The translations under genes were made by a program, and so were the position numbers. Under the pieces are notes generated by a model, which saw only the letters and a list, made by a program, of their open reading frames with translations, ran no database searches and was not told where the DNA came from. 29,415 nucleotides of DNA from JAZNQL01 sp045590155. Lineage in GTDB: Bacteria; Bacillota; Clostridia; UMGS1883; UMGS1540. The stretch spans positions 1-29,415 of the forward strand of contig JAZNQL010000040.1 of the NCBI GenBank assembly GCA_045590155.1, read 5' to 3'. Shown here piece by piece: positions 1 through 7,726 of the stretch; position 1 is the stretch's first letter; each line of letters opens with the position of its first letter.

Positions 1-94
1 GCAGGCATAGAAAAAGAGGTTATGGTAATAGGTGCTTTATCGCATATTGAGCTTTGGGACAGAGGAAGATGGGAAAGCTACAATAACGACGAAG
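1..94. repeat. Artefactual direct copy of 179-272
   Basis: These 94 bases are identical to 179-272 and encode the same MraZ C-terminal stretch in another frame, which runs into a stop at 103-105 inside adapter sequence. The copy is joined to the second one by a complete sequencing adapter (92-175), so it is best read as the previous turn of a rolling-circle DNB concatemer and not as a genomic duplication. The last two or three bases are shared between insert and adapter, so the exact edge is ambiguous. Confidence 0.93.
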
Positions 95-175
95 TCGGAT
101 CGTAGCCATGTCGTTCTGTGAGCCAAGGAGTTGATCATTTGGTTTGTCTTCCTAAGACCGCTTGGCCTCCGACTT
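92..175. other. MGI/BGI DNBSEQ library adapter contamination
   Basis: Bases 92-133 (beginning AAGTCGGATCGTAGCC, ending CCAAGGAGTTG) match the 42-nt DNBSEQ reverse-read adapter. Bases 144-175 (beginning TTGTCTTCC, ending CCTCCGACTT) match the reverse complement of the 32-nt forward-read adapter. The 10 bases between them (134-143, atcatttggt) sit exactly where the sample index belongs. The adapter sequences are recalled from general knowledge; the layout 42+10+32 nt is seen directly. This block is not biological and should be trimmed. Confidence 0.96.
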
Positions 176-325
176 CATGCAGGCATAGAAAAAGAGGTTA
201 TGGTAATAGGTGCTTTATCGCATATTGAGCTTTGGGACAGAGGAAGATGGGAAAGCTACAATAACGACGAAGGCGCAATGACACTTGAAGAAGCAGCAAG
301 TAACCTTTCTAAATACGATAAATAG
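176..325 (+). CDS. mraZ: MraZ, C-terminal fragment (5' truncated by contig end)
   Basis: This is the last 49 residues of MraZ, the SpoVT/AbrB-fold DNA-binding protein that usually opens the dcw cluster and represses its promoter. The visible part is the second half-domain: AGIEKEV, then VIGALSHIELWDRGRWE, matching the family pattern of a VIG..N/H-RIEIW..-ERW block followed by a short acidic helix. The frame is open back to 131, but everything before about 176 is adapter, so no start codon is present. The stop lies two bases before the rsmH ATG, the usual tight coupling. The DNA-binding N-terminal half and the operon promoter are missing from the contig. Confidence 0.88.
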   Translation, partial: HAGIEKEVMVIGALSHIELWDRGRWESYNNDEGAMTLEEAASNLSKYDK

Positions 326-327
326 AG

Positions 328-1266
328 ATGGAATTTAAACACGTTTCAGTACTCTTAAAAGAATCAGTGGATATGCTTTCGGTAAAAAAGGGCGGTTTGT
401 ATATAGATATGACCCTTGGCGGAGGCGGTCACAGTGAAGAAATATTAAAACGCGGCGGACAGGTTTTAGGTATTGACCAGGATAAAAACGCCATACAAGC
501 GGCAAGTAAAAGGCTTGAAGCTTTTGGAGATAGTTTTAAGGCGGTACAAACAAACTTTTCAAACATAAAAACCGTTGCAGAAACTTTGGGTATAAAAGAG
601 GTTGACGGAATTATAGCAGACCTTGGTGTTTCCTCGCACCAGCTTGACGAGGAAGAACGAGGATTCTCTTATATGCATGATGCACCTCTTGATATGAGAA
701 TGAACCCTGATGAAGATTTTTCGGCAAAGGATGTAGTAAATACTTATTCAGCCGAAGAACTCGAAAAAATAATTTCCTCGTTTGGGGAAGAGCGTTGGGC
801 AAAACGTATTGCTGAATTTATTGTAAAAGAAAGAAACAATAAAGAAATCAAAACAACAGGAGAGCTTGTTTCAATAATCAAGGCGGCAGTTCCAAAGGGT
901 GCACGTATTGACGGACCGCATCCTGCAAAAAGAACTTTTCAGGCAATAAGAATAGAAGTAAACCGCGAACTGGATATTTTAGAACAAGCAGTCAAAGATG
1001 CAGTGAGTCTGATAAAAAAAGACGGAAGGATTGCAATAATAACATTTCATTCGCTGGAAGACAGAATTGTAAAAAACACATTTACACGATTAGCAGACGG
1101 GTGTACTTGTCCGAAAGACTTCCCTGTATGTGTTTGCGGGAACAAACCGCAGATAAAAATACTGACAAAAAAACCGATAGTTTCATCGAAAGAAGAACTT
1201 TTAGATAATCCGCGCTCCAGAAGCGCGAAGTTACGAGCAGCCGAAAAAATTTTGGGGGTAAATTAA
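328..1266 (+). CDS. rsmH: 16S rRNA (cytosine1402-N4)-methyltransferase RsmH (MraW)
   Basis: RsmH uses S-adenosylmethionine to methylate N4 of C1402 in 16S rRNA at the ribosomal P site. The 312-residue length is normal. The SAM-binding loop DMTLGGGGHS sits at residues 27-36; ADLGVSSHQLDEEERGFS, DAPLDMRM, KRTFQAIRIEVN and the C-terminal ITFHSLEDRIVK block are all present and in order. The insertion between the LDMRM and KRTFQ motifs is the family's helical domain. The ATG is two bases after the mraZ stop and three bases precede the next gene, so it is translated within the dcw operon. A CTCPKDFPVCVC segment near residue 255 is the family's usual Cys-rich loop. Confidence 0.97.
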   Translation: MEFKHVSVLLKESVDMLSVKKGGLYIDMTLGGGGHSEEILKRGGQVLGIDQDKNAIQAASKRLEAFGDSFKAVQTNFSNIKTVAETLGIKEVDGIIADLGVSSHQLDEEERGFSYMHDAPLDMRMNPDEDFSAKDVVNTYSAEELEKIISSFGEERWAKRIAEFIVKERNNKEIKTTGELVSIIKAAVPKGARIDGPHPAKRTFQAIRIEVNRELDILEQAVKDAVSLIKKDGRIAIITFHSLEDRIVKNTFTRLADGCTCPKDFPVCVCGNKPQIKILTKKPIVSSKEELLDNPRSRSAKLRAAEKILGVN

Positions 1267-1268
1267 GA

Positions 1269-1700
1269 ATGAACGTACCTGTTTACGGTAACAATGCTTA
1301 TAAATATGAAAAAGAGCCTGTAAGAGTGCAAAGAGAAACACGCAGGAGAAAAAGGTCAAACAAAAATGCCTTAAAAGCCTTTGTGCTTTTGGGAGCAATT
1401 ACAATGCTTGCCTTTTGTCTGCTTTTCCGTTCAGCACATCTTCTTGCTCAGAAAAACGAAATAAACACACTCACAAAAGAACTTGAAGCGGTAAAAAGCG
1501 AAATAATACAACAAGAATTCGAAATAAATAAAACCATAGATTTTGATATAGTGGAAAATATAGCAATTACAAAACTTGGTATGCAAAGAGCTGATAAAAG
1601 CCAGATAGTATACCTTGACATGAATAATGAAGATTATGCAGAAATAGAAAACTCGGAACAGAATATGTTTTCGGCATTCATAAGAAAAATTTTGGAATAA
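1269..1700 (+). CDS. ftsL: FtsL-like cell-division membrane protein
   Basis: A 143-residue single-pass protein occupies the FtsL position between rsmH and the transpeptidase. The first 34 residues are basic and cytoplasmic (RRRKRSNK). One membrane segment follows at about 36-57 (KAFVLLGAITMLAFCLLF), then a heptad-type coiled coil (about 62-92) and a short C-terminal tail with LGMQRADKSQIVYLDM, a motif shared by FtsL/DivIC-type septum formation initiators. Family members recruit DivIB and the FtsW-FtsI synthase to the septum. Sequence conservation is low, so the name rests on topology and position. A GGGGG run at 1254-1258 can act as a distant ribosome binding site. Confidence 0.82.
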   Translation: MNVPVYGNNAYKYEKEPVRVQRETRRRKRSNKNALKAFVLLGAITMLAFCLLFRSAHLLAQKNEINTLTKELEAVKSEIIQQEFEINKTIDFDIVENIAITKLGMQRADKSQIVYLDMNNEDYAEIENSEQNMFSAFIRKILE

Positions 1701-1720
1701 ATAAAGTGCAAAGCTATATT
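1692..1720 (+). promoter_or_regulatory. Possible internal promoter before spoVD
   Basis: TTGGAA (1692-1697) and TATATT (1715-1720) are separated by 17 bases, matching sigma-A consensus at 4 and 5 of 6 positions. It overlaps the end of the FtsL-like gene and would start a transcript near 1727 with a leader of about 100 nt. The AT-rich composition makes chance matches likely. Confidence 0.35.
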
Positions 1721-1764
1721 ATTTATAGCAGGGGATTTCGGTTATCCGCAAATCAACACAAACT

Positions 1765-1795
1765 ACAAGGGGCTTAAAGTAGAGCCCCTTGTTTT
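1765..1795 (+). terminator. Perfect 10-bp hairpin in the spoVD leader (attenuator or weak terminator)
   Basis: Bases 1765-1774 (acaaggggct) pair perfectly with 1783-1792 (agccccttgt) around an 8-base loop, followed by only three or four T residues. The stem is GC-rich and lies 19 bases before the spoVD ribosome binding site, inside a 126-bp gap in an otherwise tightly packed operon. A smaller stem, gctata/tatagc, lies upstream around 1713-1729. It may attenuate or stabilise the operon mRNA; the short U tract argues against full termination. Confidence 0.6.
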
Positions 1796-1826
1796 AAACA
1801 GATATTTAATCGGAGGGATAAAAAAA

Positions 1827-3995
1827 GTGGCAAAACATAAAGCTAACATAAAAAAACGAATGTTTTATATTTATATTTGCTTTATTGTGTTGGCAATAGG
1901 TTTGCTTTTAAGAACCGGTTACTGGCAGATAGTACGCGGGTCATGGCTTAAAGATGAAGCGGAACAACAACAAATGCGCGACAGTGTAGTAACTCCTAAA
2001 AGAGGAAATATATACGACAGAAACATGAATGTTCTTGCCCAGAGCGCAAGCGCATATAAGGTTTGTGTTGAACCAAAACTTATAGCAGAAGAAGATAATG
2101 CAGAAGAAGTAGCAGGAAAACTCTCTGAAATTTTGGGTATAGAATACGATAAAGTATTCGAAAAAACACAAAAAAACAGCTATTATGAAATAGTTGCAAA
2201 AAAAGTAGAGCAACCCGAGGCAGACAAAATCCGCGAACTTAATCTTCCTGGAATAAGACTTGATGAAGATACAAAACGCTATTATCCGAACGGGTCTTTA
2301 GCATCTCATGTAATAGGCTTTACTGGTGACGATAATCAGGGCCTTTTAGGGGTAGAACTTCTTATGGATTCAGATCTTTCGGGAGTTGAAGGCAGAGTAA
2401 AAACAGCTAAAAGTGCCGACGGTTCCGATATGCCCTATGAATACGAGCAATATATAGATCCAATTGATGGCAAAGACGTTGTTTTATCTATTGACGAGGT
2501 AATACAGCATTTTGTTGAAAAACATATCGAAAACGCAAGACTTAATAATCAGGCAATAAATGGTGCTGTGGCAATAGTTATGGAGCCGAACACAGGCGAA
2601 ATTCTTGCTATGACCAAAAAACCTGATTTTGACCTTAACAGTCCATTTACGCTTGTTACAGATGAGCTTGCACCCGAAGAAACAGAAGAAGAAACAGACC
2701 TTTCAACTTTGCTTAACAGAATGTGGAAAAACAAAGCCGTAGTAGATACATACGAGCCAGGCTCTACATTCAAAGCAATAGTTGCGGCAATAGCGTTGGA
2801 AGAAAATATAGTAAGCTTAAACGACACCTTTGTTTGTAACGGTTCAACAAAGGTTGCCGACAGAAGCATACGTTGTCACAATGTTCAGGGGCACGGCGTG
2901 CAGACCTTCCCGCAGGCAGTACAAAACTCGTGTAACTGTGCTTTTATTGAAATTGGACAGAGAATAGGAAAAGATATTTTCTTAAAATATTTCAGAGCCT
3001 TCGGTTTTGGTCAAAGCACTAACTTCGACCTTCCGGGCGAGGCAACAGGTATTTATTATAACGAAAGTAATATGACTACTATCGACCTTGCAACAAACTC
3101 GTTCGGGCAGAACTTTACGGCTACACCTTTACAAATGATAACAGCCTTTTCGGCAATAGCAAACGGCGGCGAGCTTGTAACTCCTCATATAGTAAAACAG
3201 GTTTTAAATGCCGACGGAAGTGTAGCAGAAGAAAAACAGGCAAATCTTGTAAGAAGAGTTATATCCGAAAAAACTTCCGAAACCCTCAGGGGAATTATGG
3301 AACAGGTTGTATCAATAGGCGGCGGTAAAAACGCTTATTTAAAAGGATTCCATGTTGCGGGAAAAACCGGAACAAGTGAAAAGCTGCCCCGAGGAAACGG
3401 AGAATATATAGCATCGTTTATAGGATATGCACCTGCAGATGACCCGCAGGTAGTTGTGCTTGTTATGCTTGATACACCAACAGCAGGCGAATATTACGGC
3501 GGAACAATAGCCGCCCCTGTTGCAGGAAAAATACTTGAAGATACATTAAAGTATTTAGGGGTTGAACCTAAATATTCGCCCGAAGACCAGGTAAGTATAG
3601 AAAAAGAAATGATAAATGTGCAAAGTATGAATATTTCTGATGCACAAGCAGCTCTTACAAATGCAGGCTTTACTTACAACGTAGTTGGTAACGGTAATAA
3701 AGTTATATCCCAAATGCCAAAAGCAGGCACACATATTTCATCGGGGGCTATATGCATTCTGTATACAGAAAAAACAGAGGATAGCAAAGTAATTGTTCCC
3801 GACGTTACACAAAGGTCTGTGTCAGATTGTAATTATATACTTGTAAATTCAAAGCTGAATTTCAAGATAACCGGTCCCGGCAAAATGGGAAGTAATATTG
3901 TGTCGATATCAATTTATCAGGAGCCTGCGGCAGGTACAGAGGTTGCGGCAGGTACAGTAGTAAATGTAGAATTCAGAAGCGGAAGCTCTGACTAG
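1827..3995 (+). CDS. spoVD: Class B penicillin-binding protein with two PASTA domains (SpoVD/FtsI type)
   Basis: This septal DD-transpeptidase cross-links peptidoglycan outside the membrane and partners with FtsW/SpoVE. It starts at GTG with RBS cggaggg (1811-1817). Residues 11-32 form the N-terminal anchor. A PBP-dimerisation domain follows (about 50-230, with TPKRGNIYDRN), then the transpeptidase domain: catalytic S313-T-F-K316, S368-C-N370 and K513-T-G515. The C-terminus carries two PASTA domains (about 597-655 and 662-722, the second opening VPDVTQ). At 722 residues it is typical of clostridial SpoVD/PBP2B. Vegetative FtsI versus sporulation SpoVD cannot be separated from sequence alone; position beside rsmH and ftsL suggests the main division transpeptidase. 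Confidence 0.93.
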   Translation: MAKHKANIKKRMFYIYICFIVLAIGLLLRTGYWQIVRGSWLKDEAEQQQMRDSVVTPKRGNIYDRNMNVLAQSASAYKVCVEPKLIAEEDNAEEVAGKLSEILGIEYDKVFEKTQKNSYYEIVAKKVEQPEADKIRELNLPGIRLDEDTKRYYPNGSLASHVIGFTGDDNQGLLGVELLMDSDLSGVEGRVKTAKSADGSDMPYEYEQYIDPIDGKDVVLSIDEVIQHFVEKHIENARLNNQAINGAVAIVMEPNTGEILAMTKKPDFDLNSPFTLVTDELAPEETEEETDLSTLLNRMWKNKAVVDTYEPGSTFKAIVAAIALEENIVSLNDTFVCNGSTKVADRSIRCHNVQGHGVQTFPQAVQNSCNCAFIEIGQRIGKDIFLKYFRAFGFGQSTNFDLPGEATGIYYNESNMTTIDLATNSFGQNFTATPLQMITAFSAIANGGELVTPHIVKQVLNADGSVAEEKQANLVRRVISEKTSETLRGIMEQVVSIGGGKNAYLKGFHVAGKTGTSEKLPRGNGEYIASFIGYAPADDPQVVVLVMLDTPTAGEYYGGTIAAPVAGKILEDTLKYLGVEPKYSPEDQVSIEKEMINVQSMNISDAQAALTNAGFTYNVVGNGNKVISQMPKAGTHISSGAICILYTEKTEDSKVIVPDVTQRSVSDCNYILVNSKLNFKITGPGKMGSNIVSISIYQEPAAGTEVAAGTVVNVEFRSGSSD

Positions 3996-4007
3996 GAGAG
4001 GGTAAAA

Positions 4008-5438
4008 TTGTTATTAAGCCAGGTTTTACAAAATATAGAGCATCAGTTTTATGGCGAAGATGTGCAAATAACAAATATACAATACGATTCACGAAAGGTT
4101 ACAAAAGGAAGCCTTTTTGTTGCCGTGCGCGGTTTTTCAAACGATGGGCATAACTTTATAGAAAAGGCCATACAACTTGGCGCTGCGGCAGTACTGGCGG
4201 AAGAAAACGTAGATGTCACAGTACCTGTGGCAGTATGTAAAAATACCCGCAGAGCACTTTCGCAGGCGGCAAACAACTTTTATAAAACAAGCGAATCGGG
4301 ACTTCGTATAATAGGCGTAACAGGCACAAATGGTAAAACTACAACCACTTACCTTATAAAACAAATTCTCGATTTGCACGGAATAAAAACAGGTCTTATA
4401 GGAACAAACCAGATTGTTATTGGAGCAAAAGCATTTGATGCAGAAAGAACAACTCCCGAATCTTTGGATTTGCATCGCCTGTTTTACGAAATGAGAGAAG
4501 AAGGCGTTGAATGTGTAATAATGGAGGTTTCCTCTCATTCTCTTGAACTTGACAGAGTTTACGGCATAGAATTTGAGGTTGGTGTATTTACAAATCTTAC
4601 ACAGGACCATCTTGATTTTCATAAAACCATGGAAAACTATATGCAAAGCAAAGCAAAGCTTTTTTCAATGTGTGAAAAAGGTGCAGTAAATTGCGACGAT
4701 ATATATGCTCAGGATATTTTAAAACTTGCAAAATGCTCTGTTATAACATACGGCGAAAATGAGGCAGACCTTTGCGCTTCGGCTATAAAAATAAGCGAAA
4801 AAGGTGTAAAGTTTACCTTAACATGCGAAGGCGAAAACTATGAGGTGCGCTATTGTGTCCCTGGCAACTTTTCGGTTTACAATGCAATGTCGGCAATAAG
4901 TGCCTGCAAGCTGTTTGGCATACCTATGCAGGAAATAATAAAAAGTCTCAGCGTTGCAAGAGGAGTACGTGGCAGGGCAGAGGTAGTGGCATTGCCCGCA
5001 CCTTATACTGTAATGATAGATTATGCACATACTCCCGACGGGGTTGAAAATATATTAAAAGCTGTAAAAAGCTTTGCAAAAAACAGAATAATAATAGTTT
5101 TTGGCTGCGGAGGAGACCGAGACAAAACAAAACGCCCCCAAATGGGAGAGATTGCAGCACGTTTGGCAGATTTTTGCGTAGTTACAAGCGATAACCCCCG
5201 TACCGAAAACCCTGAAAGTATAATAGAAGATATCCTGCAGGGTATGAAAGGATATGAAGAAAAATATACAAAAATAACTCTCAGACGGGAGGCAATAGCC
5301 TATGCTATGAGCATTGCAAAACCCGATGATGTTATTTTACTTGCGGGAAAAGGACATGAAACCTATCAGATAATAGGTACAGAGAAGAAGGATTTTGACG
5401 AGCGTGTCATAGTAAAAGAAATATATCAAAGAAATTAA
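4008..5438 (+). CDS. murE: UDP-MurNAc-L-Ala-D-Glu: meso-diaminopimelate ligase MurE
   Basis: MurE adds the third amino acid to the cytoplasmic stem peptide, using ATP. The start is TTG at 4008, preceded by aggagaggg (3994-4002); no better ATG lies nearby. Mur ligase domains are complete over 476 residues: an N-terminal UDP-binding domain, ATP-binding G103-VTGTNGKTTTT, EVSSHSLEL, FTNLTQDHLDFH (carbamylated-Lys region follows), DYAHTPDGVENIL, FGCGGDRDKTKRP, and D395-N-P-R398. The DNPR motif is the known signature for meso-DAP over lysine, so the wall is predicted to contain meso-DAP. The gene lies 12 bases after spoVD. Confidence 0.97.
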   Translation: MLLSQVLQNIEHQFYGEDVQITNIQYDSRKVTKGSLFVAVRGFSNDGHNFIEKAIQLGAAAVLAEENVDVTVPVAVCKNTRRALSQAANNFYKTSESGLRIIGVTGTNGKTTTTYLIKQILDLHGIKTGLIGTNQIVIGAKAFDAERTTPESLDLHRLFYEMREEGVECVIMEVSSHSLELDRVYGIEFEVGVFTNLTQDHLDFHKTMENYMQSKAKLFSMCEKGAVNCDDIYAQDILKLAKCSVITYGENEADLCASAIKISEKGVKFTLTCEGENYEVRYCVPGNFSVYNAMSAISACKLFGIPMQEIIKSLSVARGVRGRAEVVALPAPYTVMIDYAHTPDGVENILKAVKSFAKNRIIIVFGCGGDRDKTKRPQMGEIAARLADFCVVTSDNPRTENPESIIEDILQGMKGYEEKYTKITLRREAIAYAMSIAKPDDVILLAGKGHETYQIIGTEKKDFDERVIVKEIYQRN

Positions 5439-5456
5439 CGAAAGGATTTTGTATAT

Positions 5457-6770
5457 ATGTTCAGTATGACAGCACTCCAAATAAGCGAAGCCGTTGACGG
5501 TATACTAATAGGAAACGAACAAATTATAGCTAATAAAGTAAGCACTGACACACGAAAAATAGAAAAGGACAATCTATTTATAGCTCTGTCGGGAGAAAAC
5601 TTTGATGCAAATATGTTTGTTGATAAAGCATTTTTAGCAGGGGCAGCAGTTTGCATAGCAAGTGCCGATAATTTATGTCCTGACGGCAAAGCTCTTATAC
5701 TGGTTCAGGATACCAAAAGAGCTTTAATGGAGCTTGCGTCATTTTACAGGGATAAATTCAATTTAAAACTTATAGGAATCACAGGCAGCGTAGGAAAAAC
5801 AACGACAAAGGAAATGACTGCCTGTGTTTTGTCTAAAAAATATAAAACTCATAAAACAATGGGCAATTTCAACAATAATATAGGAATGCCGCTTACCCTT
5901 CTTTCTATGGAATCTGACTGCGAAGCCGCAGTTATAGAAATGGGAATGAATGCAAGAGGGGAAATTTCGGCACTCACAAGAGTTGCAAAACCAACGGCAG
6001 GTATTATCACAAATATAGGAATAAGTCATATCGAGCACTTGAAAACGAGAGAAAACATTCTGCTTGCCAAAGCAGAAATTCTTGAAGGTATGGATGATAA
6101 TGCTTTTGTTTGTATAAATGCAGATGATGAGTATCTGCCCAAAATAAACGCAAACGGAAAAAGACTTGTAACATACGGTATAGATAACAAGTGTGATGTG
6201 CAAGGAAAAATGATCTCTAATAGCGTTTTAGAGGTTTTGGGCGTAAAAATAAATATGCCTGTTGAAGGTAAGCACAATATGTATAATGCACTTGCTGCGA
6301 TAGCCGTAGGTATAAATTTAGGCATCAGCATTGCAGACTGTGCCTGCGGCATTGAAGAATATAAAACTGACGGTATACGACAATCTGTTTTAGAAAGCAA
6401 TAACAAAACCTTTATTTGCGATTATTACAACGCAAGCCCTGCATCAATGTTTGCGGCACTTGAACTTTTAAAGAAAAATGACGCAAAAAGATGTATAGCA
6501 GTTTTGGGTGATATGGGAGAGCTTGGCGATTATGCTGAAAAATCTCACTTGGAGGTTTTGGAAAAAGCAAAAAGTGTTGGTGTTGACTATATATTCACAG
6601 TTGGCGAACAAATGAAAAAAGCAGCTCAAAAAATTCAGGATATACAAAGCTTTGATAATAATGACGAAATTTCGGAATTTTTAAAAAGCTTTTTGACAGA
6701 AGGCGACAGAATTTTAATAAAAGGCTCACATTTTATGAATATGGGCGAAATTTACGGAAAGGTTCGGTGA
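5457..6770 (+). CDS. murF: UDP-MurNAc-tripeptide: D-alanyl-D-alanine ligase MurF
   Basis: MurF completes the UDP-MurNAc-pentapeptide by adding D-Ala-D-Ala, using ATP. The P-loop G107-ITGSVGKTTT (Lys114), GNFNNNIGMPLTLL, EMGMNARGEIS, NIGISHIEHLKTRENI, GKHNMYNALAA, YNASPASM, LGDMGELGD and the C-terminal ILIKGSHFM are all in order in 437 residues. The adenine-contacting motif is YNASPASM where most relatives read YNANPDSM, a mild variation. The ATG at 5457 follows aaagga (5441-5446); an in-frame ATG at 5466 is an alternative. The gene ends one base before mraY. Confidence 0.96.
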   Translation: MFSMTALQISEAVDGILIGNEQIIANKVSTDTRKIEKDNLFIALSGENFDANMFVDKAFLAGAAVCIASADNLCPDGKALILVQDTKRALMELASFYRDKFNLKLIGITGSVGKTTTKEMTACVLSKKYKTHKTMGNFNNNIGMPLTLLSMESDCEAAVIEMGMNARGEISALTRVAKPTAGIITNIGISHIEHLKTRENILLAKAEILEGMDDNAFVCINADDEYLPKINANGKRLVTYGIDNKCDVQGKMISNSVLEVLGVKINMPVEGKHNMYNALAAIAVGINLGISIADCACGIEEYKTDGIRQSVLESNNKTFICDYYNASPASMFAALELLKKNDAKRCIAVLGDMGELGDYAEKSHLEVLEKAKSVGVDYIFTVGEQMKKAAQKIQDIQSFDNNDEISEFLKSFLTEGDRILIKGSHFMNMGEIYGKVR

Positions 6771-6771
6771 T

Positions 6772-7722
6772 ATGATGAACCTCATATTAAGTTTTTTTGC
6801 AGCATTCATTATAGCTGCACTTTTAGGAATATGGTTAATCCCGCTCCTTCACAGGCTTAAATTCGGTCAGCAAATAAGGGACGAAGGTCCTTCGTGGCAC
6901 GAAAAGAAGAGTGGTACACCCACAATGGGCGGTATAATTTTTATAGCAGCAGTAGTTTTAGCAGGACTTATTTTTGCCTTTTCACAAAAAAGTGTTGCAG
7001 TTCTTGTTTGTGCACTGCTTTTTGGTGCAGTCGGATTTATAGATGATTTTATAAAGGTAGTAAAAAAACGCAATCTTGGCCTTACTGCAATACAAAAGTT
7101 TTCGATGCAGCTTGTAATAAGTATTGCATATACAGTATATCTTTTGTATACAGGAGCTATATCAAGCGAACTGTTAATACCCTTTGCAGGCAGCGTTGAT
7201 TTTGGACTCTTTTTTATACCTTTGGTAATTTTTGTGATGCTTGCAACTGTAAACAGTGTTAATTTAACTGATGGGCTTGATGGTCTTGCATCCTTTATAA
7301 CATTGGCAGTGGCACTGTTTTTTGCTTTATCTGCAAAAAAACTCGGTTTTTCTGATATACAAATTTTATGTATTGCTCTTTGTGGTGCTATATGTGGCTT
7401 TTTAATTTATAATGCACATCCCGCAAAGGTGTTTATGGGAGATACAGGCTCACTTTTTTTAGGTGGCTTTATAAGTGCAGCAGCTATAATGCTTGGAATG
7501 GAACTTTTTCTTTTAATAAGCGGCTTTGTATATGTTGCAGAAACCTTATCTGTTATAATTCAGGTGGTTTCATTTAAAACAACAGGCAAAAGAGTGTTTA
7601 AGATGAGTCCCATCCATCATCATTTTGAAATGTGCGGCTTTAAAGAAAATAAAATAGTTTTTATATTTTCTTTGGTAACCGTAATTTTATGCATTATAGC
7701 GTATGTAGGAATTGGAGCATAA
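6772..7722 (+). CDS. mraY: Phospho-MurNAc-pentapeptide transferase MraY
   Basis: MraY transfers phospho-MurNAc-pentapeptide to undecaprenyl phosphate, forming lipid I at the inner face of the membrane. The 316 residues form about ten hydrophobic segments. Family motifs are intact: DEGPSWHEKKSGTPTMGG in the first cytoplasmic loop, the acidic pair in GFIDDFIKV, NSVNLTDGLDGLA, NAHPAKVFMGDTGSLFLGG and the histidine cluster SPIHHHFE. Two adjacent ATGs (6772, 6775) follow a gaaagg sequence in the end of murF. The next gene is ftsW with no murD between, which is unlike most dcw clusters. Confidence 0.97.
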   Translation: MMNLILSFFAAFIIAALLGIWLIPLLHRLKFGQQIRDEGPSWHEKKSGTPTMGGIIFIAAVVLAGLIFAFSQKSVAVLVCALLFGAVGFIDDFIKVVKKRNLGLTAIQKFSMQLVISIAYTVYLLYTGAISSELLIPFAGSVDFGLFFIPLVIFVMLATVNSVNLTDGLDGLASFITLAVALFFALSAKKLGFSDIQILCIALCGAICGFLIYNAHPAKVFMGDTGSLFLGGFISAAAIMLGMELFLLISGFVYVAETLSVIIQVVSFKTTGKRVFKMSPIHHHFEMCGFKENKIVFIFSLVTVILCIIAYVGIGA

Positions 7723-7726
7723 TTTT

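Noticed and set aside
1..272. Genuine tandem duplication of part of mraZ
   Set aside because: The spacer is a full library adapter with index, which explains the copies without biology.
131..325. A 64-codon open frame from TTG 131
   Set aside because: Its first 15 codons are adapter sequence; only 176-325 is genomic and belongs to the mraZ 3' end.
4137..4646. Long antisense open frame (169 codons) opposite murE
   Set aside because: Cys/Tyr-rich composition of a reverse-strand shadow of a conserved gene; no RBS or promoter.
7712..7726. TTG start for ftsW inside mraY
   Set aside because: It overlaps the GGAG that serves the ATG at 7727, which gives the better family N-terminus.
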